This document shows positions 27,711 through 35,607 of a stretch of 64,000 bases of DNA, in pieces (the first letter of the stretch is position 1; each line of letters starts with the position of its first letter). This stretch comes from Paenibacillus herberti (GTDB lineage Bacteria; Bacillota; Bacilli; Paenibacillales; Paenibacillaceae): contig NZ_NMUQ01000003.1 of the NCBI RefSeq assembly GCF_002233675.1, forward strand, positions 445,649 through 509,648. Reading direction: 5' to 3'. The notes beneath the pieces are model-generated. The model ran no database searches. It worked only from the letters and a program-made list of their open reading frames with translations, and had not been told where the DNA came from. Position numbers and translations under genes: made by a program.

Positions 27711-28145
27711 ATGTCGATGTCTTTTGAACGATACATGTTTGATATGGTGCAACCAATGAGGGATGATCTGACCCGTCTTGGCATCCAGGAGCTTCGCACT
27801 ACAGAGGATGTAGAGGAGAAGCTGCCTTCCGCTAAGGGAACCGCGCTTGTCGTTGTTAACTCCGTATGCGGCTGCGCAGCTGGCCAATGCCGTCCAGGCG
27901 TGGCTCAGGCGCTTGGTCATGATATAACGCCTGATCATCTGTTTACCGTTTTTGCAGGTCAAGACAAGGAAGCTACAGCAAAAGCAAGAGAGCTGTTTGC
28001 ACCTTACCCGCCTTCTTCGCCTTCCATCGCATTGATGAAAGATGGCGAGCTGGTGCATTTCATCGAGCGCCATCAAATCGAGAATCGCTCGGCGGAGGAA
28101 ATTGCCGCTGATCTGACCAACGCTTTTGACCGCTTCTGCCGCTAA
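27711..28145 (+). CDS. BrxA/BrxB family bacilliredoxin
   Basis: This 144-residue thioredoxin-fold protein of the YphP/YqiW family removes bacillithiol from S-bacillithiolated proteins. The active-site CGC motif is seen in VVNSVCGCAAGQCRPG (Cys53, Cys55, with Cys60 close by). Length and the ends MSFERYMFDMVQPMR and HFIERHQIE are typical. AAAGGTG precedes the ATG. It heads a three-gene set with nadE (34-nt gap) and acpS (23-nt gap). Its presence implies that the organism uses bacillithiol as its low-molecular-weight thiol, as Bacilli do. Whether this is BrxA or BrxB cannot be settled by eye. Confidence 0.93.
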   Translation: MSMSFERYMFDMVQPMRDDLTRLGIQELRTTEDVEEKLPSAKGTALVVVNSVCGCAAGQCRPGVAQALGHDITPDHLFTVFAGQDKEATAKARELFAPYPPSSPSIALMKDGELVHFIERHQIENRSAEEIAADLTNAFDRFCR

Positions 28146-28179
28146 CTTTTAGCACCTTACGCAAATGGAGGAAAGAGAC

Positions 28180-28989
28180 ATGAGTCTTCAGCAGGAGATT
28201 ATTGCCGCGCTAGGCGTCAAGCCGAGCATCGACCCTGAGCAGGAGATCCGCCGCCGGGTGGATTTCCTCAAGGAATACGTTGTCGGCGCGGGTGCTTCCG
28301 GGCTTCTGATCGCTATCAGCGGCGGTATCGATAGCGCCGTTGCAGCCGGTCTCTGCAAACGCGCGACGGATGAGCTGTCGCAGGAGACGGGCCGCGAGTA
28401 TATTACGCTTGGGGTGTTCCAGCCGTATGGGGAGCAGTCCGATATTTCTCACAGCTATGAGGTTGCGGATGCATTCCAACTGACTCATCGCGTGGAGACG
28501 AATATCGCGGAAGCGGTAGACGAGATCGCCTTGGAGGTTGAACACAGCCTTAAAGGCATCGGCATGTCTCGCCATATCAATCGCGGCGTCAAGGGCAATA
28601 TCAAGGCGAGAACGCGTATGGTTACCCAATATGCGCTTGCCGGTGAGCTGAACTTGATCGTTGTTGGAACGGATCATGCTTCCGAGGCCATCACGGGCTT
28701 TTATACAAAATGGGGCGACGGAGCGGTCGACATTACGCCTCTCAGCACGCTGAACAAACATCAGGTGCGGCAGCTGGCTGCTGTGCTCGGCGTGCCGCTC
28801 AGCGTCCAGGAGAAAGCACCGACCGCTGGATTGTGGGAAGGTCAGACGGATGAGGACGAGCTTGGCATCAAATACGATGACAATAGCGCTTATCTCGAAG
28901 GCCGCGAAATTCCAACCGAAGCGAGAGAACTGCTGGAGAAGCAATACCAGAAAACCCAGCATAAACGTTCTCCGATTCCTGGAATTTAA
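28180..28989 (+). CDS. nadE: NH3-dependent NAD+ synthetase
   Basis: This 269-residue enzyme makes NAD+ from nicotinic acid adenine dinucleotide, ATP and ammonia, the last step of NAD synthesis. The N-type ATP pyrophosphatase loop SGGIDSA is at residues 47-53; the family segments GTDHASEAITGFYTKWGDGAVDITPLSTLNKHQVRQL and EKAPTAGLWEGQTDEDELGIKYD follow. It has no glutaminase domain, so it uses free ammonia. ATG at 28180 follows GGAGG; an ATG at 28165 lies upstream of that site. It lies between the bacilliredoxin and acpS genes, very probably on one mRNA. Confidence 0.96.
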   Translation: MSLQQEIIAALGVKPSIDPEQEIRRRVDFLKEYVVGAGASGLLIAISGGIDSAVAAGLCKRATDELSQETGREYITLGVFQPYGEQSDISHSYEVADAFQLTHRVETNIAEAVDEIALEVEHSLKGIGMSRHINRGVKGNIKARTRMVTQYALAGELNLIVVGTDHASEAITGFYTKWGDGAVDITPLSTLNKHQVRQLAAVLGVPLSVQEKAPTAGLWEGQTDEDELGIKYDDNSAYLEGREIPTEARELLEKQYQKTQHKRSPIPGI

Positions 28990-29012
28990 TATACAAGCAG
29001 GAGGAACCGCTG

Positions 29013-29402
29013 TTGATTGTCGGTATCGGACATGACTTATGCGAGATCGACAGGGTCGAGAAGCTGCTCGCCCGCGAGACGGGCGGGCGCTTCTGCGAGC
29101 GCATCCTGACGGATCGTGAGCAATTGCTCGCGGCGCCGCTGGAGGGACGCCGATTGGCGGAGTTTGTCGCGGGCCGTTTCGCGGCCAAGGAAGCAGTAGC
29201 CAAGGCGCTTGGCTGCGGCATCGGCGCCAGCGCGGGATTCCGCGACATCGCCGTGCTGCGCGGTGACTCGGGACGTCCGATATGTGAGCTGTCCGAGCAC
29301 GCTCGGTTGGCGCTCGGACTGGACGAGCCTATCGTCGTCCATATTACGATCACTCACGAGAAAGGGCTGGCATCAGCCTTTTCTGTGGTGGAGCGGATTT
29401 AG
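29013..29402 (+). CDS. acpS: Holo-[acyl-carrier-protein] synthase
   Basis: This 129-residue enzyme transfers 4'-phosphopantetheine from CoA to acyl carrier protein, activating it for fatty acid synthesis. The AcpS signatures are GIGHDLCEIDRVEKLL (metal-binding Asp8) and FVAGRFAAKEAVAKALGCGIG (Glu in AAKEA), ending with VHITITHEKGLASAFSVVE. The start is TTG at 29013, preceded by GGAGG. It is the last gene of the bacilliredoxin-nadE-acpS set; the terminator follows only after about 140 nt. Confidence 0.95.
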   Translation: MIVGIGHDLCEIDRVEKLLARETGGRFCERILTDREQLLAAPLEGRRLAEFVAGRFAAKEAVAKALGCGIGASAGFRDIAVLRGDSGRPICELSEHARLALGLDEPIVVHITITHEKGLASAFSVVERI

Positions 29403-29540
29403 CCTGGCCGCGTATGGCCGGGAGCTGGGCAGGCGGAAAGCTGAGTAGGCTGAGAAAAGGCCAGGCAGCGCCAAAAAGCCAAAAAAGTTAGGCAAGGCGA
29501 AAAGGATAGCAAGGCCAGAAAGGTCTGGCTGAGCCTATGC

Positions 29541-29596
29541 AAAAGAGGGTACCCGACGAACCGGTTGAGACCGGACTGCGGGTACCCTTTTTTTTG
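29541..29596 (+). terminator. Intrinsic terminator after acpS
   Basis: AAAAGAGGGTACCCG pairs with CGGGTACCCTTTT, with an inner CCGG/CCGG helix, followed by a run of T. Confidence 0.85.
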
Positions 29597-29630
29597 GGGG
29601 AGAACTCGGAGAAATGCGGTCCATGCACAT

Positions 29631-29747
29631 CCTAACGTAACTGAGCGAGCTTATTTCCCCTCAATAACGTCTCTCAGTTCCGTTACACCTGAATAGCTTT
29701 CGATTTTGCTAAAATAAAGCTTCTCTGCTTCTCAGTTCCGTTACGGA
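29631..29747. repeat. Cluster of R2 dispersed repeats in both orientations
   Basis: An inverted R2 copy (29631-29660, with TAACGTAACTGAG and GCTTATTTC) is followed by a partial direct copy ending CTCAGTTCCGTTAC (29673-29686) and a full direct copy (29703-29747) that repeats that 14-mer exactly at 29731-29744. The full copy has an 8-nt CTTCT-type internal duplication relative to the copy at 19448. Confidence 0.55.
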
Positions 29748-29788
29748 TGGAGTTGCTTTAATTTCACACACAAGCGAAACTCAGAGCG

Positions 29789-29857
29789 GCATAGCCTAAC
29801 CATTCATGCCTAGCCACTCGTGCATAGCCCGACCACTCACGCATAGCCCCATTCATA
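29789..29857. repeat. Imperfect short tandem repeats
   Basis: Four units of about 14-19 bp begin GCATAGCC or GCCTAGCC and most continue with CCA and TCAT/TCAC. They fill the space between the R2 cluster and the cytochrome gene's stop. Confidence 0.45.
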
Positions 29858-29866
29858 CCAATTTGC

Positions 29867-30211
29867 TCAGCCCTTAAGGCCAGCGAGCCAATCGGTCAGA
29901 GCCTGAATTTCTTGTTCGGACAGACTATGCTTGAACCCGGGCATGAGTGAGCCTCCGTTTTCAATCTGCTGTTGGATCATTTCCGGAGTAAGGCGCGATC
30001 CAATGTCTCGAATATCCGTTTGGGCGTTCATCCGACCTTTGAGGTCTGTGCCATGGCAGCTGATACAGCTAGCCTTGTACAGGGCGATGGTTTCGGCTGG
30101 GCCCTCAGGCATAGTCTGTCCCCCAGGCGAGTTTGTTTCAGATGCACCACAGCCACCAAGCAGCAGCGCCGGAAACAGAGTAACAGCTAATAGCTTTCGA
30201 TTTAGTTTCAT
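29867..30211 (-). CDS. Lipoprotein cytochrome c
   Basis: This 114-residue electron carrier is tethered to the outer face of the membrane. A lipoprotein signal peptide (MKLNRKLLAVTLFPALLLGG, lipobox LLGGC, Cys21) is followed by a short linker and one cytochrome c domain with the heme motif CISCH (Cys49, Cys52, His53) and an axial Met90 in SLMPGF. This arrangement is that of cytochrome c-551 (CccB) of Bacillus, which passes electrons to cytochrome c oxidase or other acceptors. AAGGAAA precedes the ATG. It is a single gene between a repeat-rich spacer and an AraC gene. Confidence 0.93.
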   Translation of the reverse strand: MKLNRKLLAVTLFPALLLGGCGASETNSPGGQTMPEGPAETIALYKASCISCHGTDLKGRMNAQTDIRDIGSRLTPEMIQQQIENGGSLMPGFKHSLSEQEIQALTDWLAGLKG

Positions 30212-30331
30212 TCGTGGAATTTCCTTTCAGCCGAATTAGAATGATTTCAATTTCATCGTATTATTTCGTATAATAGACCGGAAAGCGGGACGATAGACTC
30301 GCAAGTCTTACCACAGCAGGGAGCTGAGCGG

Positions 30332-31333
30332 ATGGATCAAAATAAATCCGTCATCATGAGAAGCCGTCTGAGACAGCTACATGCCACTTTCACTCTCGCC
30401 GCTTGCAGCGAACTTAAGCCGGGCGGCCGGACAGAACAACCATTGCTGCATGAGCAGCATTGCCTCATGCTGCCTTTGTCAGGGCGCTGTGAGATTCAAC
30501 TGAATCAAGGAGAGAAACATTCGGCCCAGCCCGGGGAACTGTATTTCATTCCTCAAGGGGTTACGATGAACTGTACGGTAGCTAATGAAGAAAACTTCCG
30601 TTTCTACTGGATTTGCTTCCATTTAGATGCAGGCACATCGGAGTTTATCCGCCTGCTGAATCTTCCTCTATTTTCTTGCATGGCCGACCCTCAGCGGGTT
30701 GAGCAGCTTTTTCACCAACTGGTGGAGCTGAAGGGACAGCTGACTCTAGCAGATGAGCTGAGAGCCCGTGCAATCGTCATGGAACTAGTCGCTTTTTTCC
30801 TAGAAGGCGGACTGATAGATCATGCCGAGTGGTTCAACGATCCTGAGCTGCAGGCTTTATCTGGCGTGCTGAACTATATCGACGAGCATCTGGCGGATAA
30901 TCCAACCGTAGAGGAACTGGCCCGGCAAATCTATCTTCATCCCAATTACTTTATCACTTATTTTCGTAGCCTGACAGGGCTTACACCAATCCAATATGTC
31001 AATCAGCGCAAAATTGAGCATGCTCGCGAACTGCTGGACAGCGGAGACACTCCGGTTCAGGAGGCGGCCCGAGCGGTTGGCCTTAATAATCCTTATTTTT
31101 CCCGCTTGTTCAAGCAACAGGTAGGCATGGCGCCTCGCCGATACCGCCAGTTAATGGCAAGCAAGAAGGAGCAGCGAGTGCAACAGCCGGCTAGTGTTGG
31201 GATTGAATCTACCCGCTGGATGGAGGAATTCGGCTGGATGGAGGATGCACTTCCGGCGCATAGCAGTGCTGCCTACAGAATGCGCGGCATGGCTTGTACG
31301 CCTCATATTAGCTACAGAACGTTCAGCAATTAG
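30332..31333 (+). CDS. AraC family transcriptional regulator
   Basis: This 333-residue regulator has an N-terminal cupin-like sensor (about 25-120; HCLMLPLSGRCEIQLNQGE and QPGELYFIPQGVTMNCTV) and a C-terminal double helix-turn-helix (about 180-275; ELARQIYLHPNYFITYFRSLTGLTPIQYVNQRKIEHARELL and AARAVGLNNPYFSRLFKQQVGMAPRRYRQ). A 55-residue tail follows, longer than usual and rich in small residues. AGGGAG precedes the ATG at 30332. No obvious target gene is adjacent: the cytochrome c gene is divergent and mutY downstream is housekeeping. Confidence 0.92.
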   Translation: MDQNKSVIMRSRLRQLHATFTLAACSELKPGGRTEQPLLHEQHCLMLPLSGRCEIQLNQGEKHSAQPGELYFIPQGVTMNCTVANEENFRFYWICFHLDAGTSEFIRLLNLPLFSCMADPQRVEQLFHQLVELKGQLTLADELRARAIVMELVAFFLEGGLIDHAEWFNDPELQALSGVLNYIDEHLADNPTVEELARQIYLHPNYFITYFRSLTGLTPIQYVNQRKIEHARELLDSGDTPVQEAARAVGLNNPYFSRLFKQQVGMAPRRYRQLMASKKEQRVQQPASVGIESTRWMEEFGWMEDALPAHSSAAYRMRGMACTPHISYRTFSN

Positions 31334-31347
31334 AGCAAGGAATAACA

Positions 31348-31404
31348 GCCACAACAAAGAATCGGAAGCCGGAATTTGTTCGCGGAGCGAGTTCTGTTTT
31401 TACA
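31348..31404. repeat. Dispersed repeat R1, copy 2
   Basis: It aligns with 14326-14380 through ACAACA, ATCGGAAG, GTTCGCG and AGCGAGTTC with the same spacing. It lies between the AraC stop codon and the mutY start. Confidence 0.55.
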
Positions 31405-31473
31405 AGTTCAAATCAATAGAGATTCACATCGCAAGGCTTGCAAGTGCAAGGCTGCTTGGAAGGAGCCATATCA

Positions 31474-32790
31474 ATGAATTTATCAAGCACGGTGGACACC
31501 GCAGCCAGTTATTTCAGCCGGGAATTGCTGGCCTGGTACCGAATGAGCAAGCGGACGCTGCCCTGGAGGCAAAACCGTGAGGCTTACAGAGTCTGGGTGT
31601 CGGAGATCATGCTCCAACAGACACGGGTGGATACCGTAATTCCTTACTATGAGCGGTTCATGAACCGCTTTCCAACGCTGCAGGCGTTGGCCGAAGCGCC
31701 TGAACCCGATGTGTTAAAACATTGGGAAGGTCTTGGCTATTATTCGCGTGCCCGCAACCTACAAGCAGGTGCTCGCGAGGTCATGGAGCGTTATGGGGGT
31801 CAGGTGCCAGATGACAAAGCGGCTGTGTCCGCTTTGAAGGGAGTTGGCCCCTATACTTCCGGTGCAATTATGAGCATTGCATTCAATCGGCCAGAGCCTG
31901 CTGTCGACGGCAACGTCATGCGCGTGCTGTCACGGTATTATAATCGAGACGAGGATATCGCCAAGCCGAGCACACGGATTGGTATGGAAAAGCTTGCTGC
32001 ATCGCTTATTCCCGAAGGAGCGGCTGGGGATTTCAATCAGGCGTTGATGGAGCTGGGAGCTCTAGTATGCACGCCGCGCACGCCTGGATGCCTGACTTGC
32101 CCCGTCATGATCCATTGCGCGGGACGGCTGGCTGGACGCGAGACAGAGCTGCCAATTAAGGCAAAGGCAAAACCGCCGAAGCCGCAGGCGCGGCTTGCCG
32201 CAATCATTGAAGGCACCGGCGAGCATGCCGGAAAGGTGCTGATCCGGCAGCGCCCGGACAGCGGACTGCTGGCCAGCCTTTGGGAGCTGCCCCATGTGCA
32301 GCTGGACGAGCCGGCGGTTAAGCCGCGCGGCCGAGCAGCCAAGCTGGCGGCGGCTGCCGAGCCGCCGGTGGAGCGGCAGGCCGAGGATGCCGCTGAGCTG
32401 CTACAGCGGCTGCAGGCGGAGAGCGGCCTGCGCGTTGTTGCCCGCCGCTGGCACGCGGCGGAGGAGCATACATTCAGCCATCTACACTGGATGATGAGGG
32501 TGTATGTGGCGGAGCTGGACACGGGCGCAAGCCGCGCCGTATGGCCAGCTGGGCTACGCCAAGCTGGCGCTCTGCCCACAGAAGTTGCGCAGCAGCCAGC
32601 GATAATCGCCGCAGAGTCGGCTGCGCCATATTCGTCTGCGGAGTCGTCCGCGCCTAACGCGACGGATGAGCCCGACGGGTATCGTTGGATCGGCCGGAAT
32701 CAGATGCGGGATTATGCGTTTCCGAATCTTTTTGGCAAAATTCTATATGACTACTGGGACGCAACTGGGGTGGAAGAAGGGGGAGTGTGA
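31474..32790 (+). CDS. mutY: A/G-specific adenine glycosylase
   Basis: This 438-residue DNA repair enzyme removes adenine mispaired with 8-oxoguanine. Catalytic Glu44 (SEIMLQQTRVDTV), the helix-hairpin-helix LKGVGPYTSGAI, catalytic Asp145 (AVDGNVMRVLSR) and the [4Fe-4S] cysteines Cys199, Cys206, Cys209 and Cys215 are all present. The C-terminal NUDIX-like domain that reads 8-oxoG is interrupted by Ala/Pro/Glu-rich stretches near residues 275-305 and 365-400, not usual in the family. ATG at 31474 follows GGAAGGAG; an earlier ATG at 31438 has none. It is followed by the KDPG aldolase gene after 2 nt. Confidence 0.96.
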   Translation: MNLSSTVDTAASYFSRELLAWYRMSKRTLPWRQNREAYRVWVSEIMLQQTRVDTVIPYYERFMNRFPTLQALAEAPEPDVLKHWEGLGYYSRARNLQAGAREVMERYGGQVPDDKAAVSALKGVGPYTSGAIMSIAFNRPEPAVDGNVMRVLSRYYNRDEDIAKPSTRIGMEKLAASLIPEGAAGDFNQALMELGALVCTPRTPGCLTCPVMIHCAGRLAGRETELPIKAKAKPPKPQARLAAIIEGTGEHAGKVLIRQRPDSGLLASLWELPHVQLDEPAVKPRGRAAKLAAAAEPPVERQAEDAAELLQRLQAESGLRVVARRWHAAEEHTFSHLHWMMRVYVAELDTGASRAVWPAGLRQAGALPTEVAQQPAIIAAESAAPYSSAESSAPNATDEPDGYRWIGRNQMRDYAFPNLFGKILYDYWDATGVEEGGV

Positions 32791-32792
32791 GA

Positions 32793-33449
32793 ATGGGCTC
32801 ATTGCTGGAGACGCTGCAGCAGGAAAAGATCGTCGCCATTTTCCGTGGCATCGGGCAAGCCGAAGCGGATCGTGCCGCCCGGGCGCTGGCAGACGGAGGT
32901 ATCCGCCTCATGGAAGTGACCATGAACACGGACGCTGCGCTGCCGATTTTGGCGCGTTGGCGGGAGCAGCTGGATGGCTTGGCCTTCGTCGGAGCGGGCA
33001 CCGTGTTGGATGAGAAGGGGGCTCGCGAGGCAATCGCGGCAGGGGCACAGTTTCTAATCTCACCTAATCTGGACGAGGCGGTCATAACATACGGCGCAGA
33101 GAGAGGCGTATCGGTGTGGCCCGGCGTTATGACGCCGACCGAAATCGTACGTGCTTGGAAAGCTGGCGCCGAAGCAGTGAAAATATTCCCAATGGCTTCG
33201 CTCGGCCATCGTTATTTGCAAGAGCTGAAAGCACCGCTGGATCATATCCCGATGATGGCTACGGGCGGGGTCGATCTGGACAATATCGGTGATTATTTCC
33301 GAGCTGGAGCGGATGCTGTTGGTCTCGGCAGTAAGCTGGTCAATTTGCAATGGGCTCGGGAGGGCCGATTCGAGCTCATGGAGCAGCGTGCGCGAGAGTT
33401 TACGGAGACTGTGCGGGGCTTGGGTCGGCAGAGTAACTCGTTCAGCTAA
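32793..33449 (+). CDS. eda: Bifunctional KHG/KDPG aldolase
   Basis: This 218-residue class I aldolase splits 2-keto-3-deoxy-6-phosphogluconate to pyruvate and glyceraldehyde 3-phosphate, the last step of Entner-Doudoroff-type and uronate routes. Catalytic Glu41 (MEVTMNTDAALP) and Schiff-base Lys130 (AVKIFPMASLG) are in place, and ATGGVDLDNIGDYFRAGADAVGLGSKL is the phosphate site. The ATG at 32793 is 8 nt from GGGGGAG; GTG at 32787 would overlap the mutY stop. It sits directly behind mutY. It could serve the altronate/galactonate operon at 47.6-53.4 kb, which ends at 2-keto-3-deoxygluconate; no KDG kinase gene is in the window. Confidence 0.92.
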   Translation: MGSLLETLQQEKIVAIFRGIGQAEADRAARALADGGIRLMEVTMNTDAALPILARWREQLDGLAFVGAGTVLDEKGAREAIAAGAQFLISPNLDEAVITYGAERGVSVWPGVMTPTEIVRAWKAGAEAVKIFPMASLGHRYLQELKAPLDHIPMMATGGVDLDNIGDYFRAGADAVGLGSKLVNLQWAREGRFELMEQRAREFTETVRGLGRQSNSFS

Positions 33450-33463
33450 TATAAATGCAAAAC

Positions 33464-33503
33464 AAAGGAGGAGACCATGACAAGGGGTCTCCTCCTTTAT
33501 TTT
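33464..33503. terminator. Terminator between eda and the convergent DUF418 gene
   Basis: AAAGGAGGAGACC (33464-33476) and GGTCTCCTCCTTT (33486-33498) form a perfect 13-bp stem, followed on plus by ATTTT. The minus side (GTTTTGC) is weaker. Confidence 0.85.
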
Positions 33504-33524
33504 AACGGCGGGCTTACTACCAGC

Positions 33525-34706
33525 TCAAGAAATTCTCCGTTTAACCTTACCGCTCAGAGTGAAATAGGTCCCCATGCGCAGCAGCCTTTCGACGGGTCCG
33601 ATACGGAAGTGCGAGACGTACCAGCTGCTTGCAAACAATTGAACGGAATAGATCAGAACAGCCAGCAGAATGCCGGCGCTAACCCCGATTTTACCGAACC
33701 AACCTAATCCATATCCATAAAAAATGGTCGTGCAGATGACGCTCTGCATCAAGTAGTTCGTCAGCGACAGCTTACCTACCGCAGCGAAGCGGCTGCGCCA
33801 TGTCGGCGACATTAGCTTGCTGTAAATGAGGGCAAAAGCCATGATGTAACCGATCGACAATACGGGCCCGCCTGAGAGGACCATTCCGGGAAATACGAAC
33901 TTGAGCAATTTGAGTCCGATTCCGAGTGTGATGAAGATCAATGCCCCTTTTGCATACATGGGGGACTCCATATCCGGGTTCTGGAACCAGCTTTTTTTGG
34001 CCGCATAAATGCCGAGCAGGAACATGGGAAGCGAAATGAGCGGCGCTAACAACAGCAAGGCAATAAGGAATACCGGGTCTTCTTTGATCGGACTTTCTGT
34101 GTTGCGGTGATGTTTGATCTCGCTATAAGTGCCTTCTGGATAAAGGGTAACGGTTTCCTGTACATAAGTGAGCGTCTCTTTATCCATTTCTATGATTGAC
34201 GGGTCGGAGGGACTATCGGATATAAATCCAAGCAGGCCCATAAGCGACATAAGCACAATGGCCCAGACGAGCAGCGTTTTGGGCTTGCGGTTCAAGAAAA
34301 GCAGTAGAAGGAATCCTAAACCTCCATAGTAAATTAAAATATCTCCTTCCCAGATGTAGACGCTATGCAGAGTTCCCAAGCTCATCAGCAGTAGAAACCT
34401 TCTAGAGAGCGCCCAACCCGGCTTGCGACCTTGCGCTACAAGGCCTTCTTTTAGCTTAAGCAGGCTGTAGCCGAACAGAAAAGCGAAGATTGGCATAAAG
34501 CTGCCCTCAATCAGGATTACGGTCACTTCGTAAAAAATCGAGTTTCCAGCAACGGCAGGAAATAAATTAAGCTTGTCGGTGCCGAACAGCCCGTACTGGA
34601 AAATCAGCATATTGGCTAGCAAAATGCCAAGCAAGCTGAATCCCCTCATGCTATCTACCAAATGAATTCTCTTTGTTTGTTGCTCCATCTTCATCTCTGT
34701 CTCCAT
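33525..34706 (-). CDS. DUF418 family membrane protein
   Basis: This 393-residue protein has about 9-10 membrane segments. The N-terminal RIHLVDSMRGFSLLGILLANM is the acyltransferase-3/DUF418-type opening helix with its Asp and Arg, and the C-terminal part (GPVLSIGYIMAFALIYSK, FAAVGKLSLTNYLMQSVICTTIFYGYGLGWFG and FRIGPVERLLRMGTYF) is the YeiB/DUF418 domain. Function in the family is unknown; it may modify or move a surface component. The start is uncertain: in-frame ATGs at 34706 and 34694 both have AG-rich sequence before them, and I took the first because AGAGGTGA precedes it. It is divergent from the two-component system at 34837. Confidence 0.88.
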   Translation of the reverse strand: METEMKMEQQTKRIHLVDSMRGFSLLGILLANMLIFQYGLFGTDKLNLFPAVAGNSIFYEVTVILIEGSFMPIFAFLFGYSLLKLKEGLVAQGRKPGWALSRRFLLLMSLGTLHSVYIWEGDILIYYGGLGFLLLLFLNRKPKTLLVWAIVLMSLMGLLGFISDSPSDPSIIEMDKETLTYVQETVTLYPEGTYSEIKHHRNTESPIKEDPVFLIALLLLAPLISLPMFLLGIYAAKKSWFQNPDMESPMYAKGALIFITLGIGLKLLKFVFPGMVLSGGPVLSIGYIMAFALIYSKLMSPTWRSRFAAVGKLSLTNYLMQSVICTTIFYGYGLGWFGKIGVSAGILLAVLIYSVQLFASSWYVSHFRIGPVERLLRMGTYFTLSGKVKRRIS

Positions 34707-34836
34707 CTCCCTCACCTCTGGAATCAGATTAACATTCCATCTTAAATTCCCGATAAACCTTTTTCTGGATGTAAAGGGAATGAAGTTTAACTAGAATTTA
34801 AACGGCTCTGGTACAATTTAGCTGAGGTGGATGATG

Positions 34837-35607
34837 ATGCATAAAGCCCGAATTTTAATCGTGGATGATGAAAAATCGATTGTTCAACTAATTGAAATGG
34901 TTCTCCGCAAGGAGGGCTTCAAGGATATTTACGCTGTTTTCAATGCGAAGGATGCCTTGGAGGCATCTTCTAGCTTTGCACCGGATATCATTTTGCTGGA
35001 TGTCATGCTCCCGGATGGCTCGGGATTTGATCTCTGTCCTAAGATCCGTCAGGGATCGAATGCTCATATTATTTTTCTCACGGCGCGCGCCTCTGATCTG
35101 GATGTACTGACGGGCTTCGCAATAGGAGGGGATGATTATGTCACCAAGCCGTTCAATCCATTGGAAATTGCCGCGCGCATTAAAGCTCGGCTACGCCGGA
35201 ATGCATTGATTGATGCGGCAACGGGAACAGCACCTCCAGCGGCATCGGAATCGAGATGGGAGAGCGACAGCAGACCGGATAACGAGAGCAATAGAAGAAG
35301 ATATAACTTTGGGCGCTTTGTACTGGATGAATTTTCAGGGGCACTCAAGGTAGAGGGAAGGGAGATATCCTGTCCGGCGCAAGTGTACCAGCTTCTGCTT
35401 TTCCTTTGCCGGAATGCCGGCATCGTCTTTTCCAAATCCCAGTTATACGAAAAGGTGTGGGGGATCGATGGTTGCGGAGATGATCATACGGTCATGGTGC
35501 ATATCCGCAAAATACGTGAGCGTATCGAGATCGACCCTGGTAATCCGGATTATCTGCTAACGGTACGGGGGCTCGGTTATAAACTGGTCCGAGGTACGGA
35601 AGGATGA
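34837..35607 (+). CDS. OmpR-family response regulator
   Basis: This 256-residue regulator has a receiver domain (ILIVDDEKS, phosphorylated Asp55 in ILLDVMLPDGSG, Lys in YVTKPFNP), a hydrophilic linker of about 30 residues rich in Ser/Asn/Arg and longer than usual, and a winged helix (about 155-255; SKSQLYEKVWGIDGCGDDHTVMVHIRKIRERIE). Three consecutive ATG codons lie at 34831-34839; the third is best spaced from GAGGTG. Its gene overlaps the kinase gene by 4 nt (ATGA), so they form one two-component system. The target may include the divergent DUF418 gene. Confidence 0.94.
   Translation: MHKARILIVDDEKSIVQLIEMVLRKEGFKDIYAVFNAKDALEASSSFAPDIILLDVMLPDGSGFDLCPKIRQGSNAHIIFLTARASDLDVLTGFAIGGDDYVTKPFNPLEIAARIKARLRRNALIDAATGTAPPAASESRWESDSRPDNESNRRRYNFGRFVLDEFSGALKVEGREISCPAQVYQLLLFLCRNAGIVFSKSQLYEKVWGIDGCGDDHTVMVHIRKIRERIEIDPGNPDYLLTVRGLGYKLVRGTEG

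Noticed and set aside
28210-28962. A 250-codon frame antisense to nadE
   Set aside because: It mirrors nadE codons and has no recognisable domain or ribosome site.
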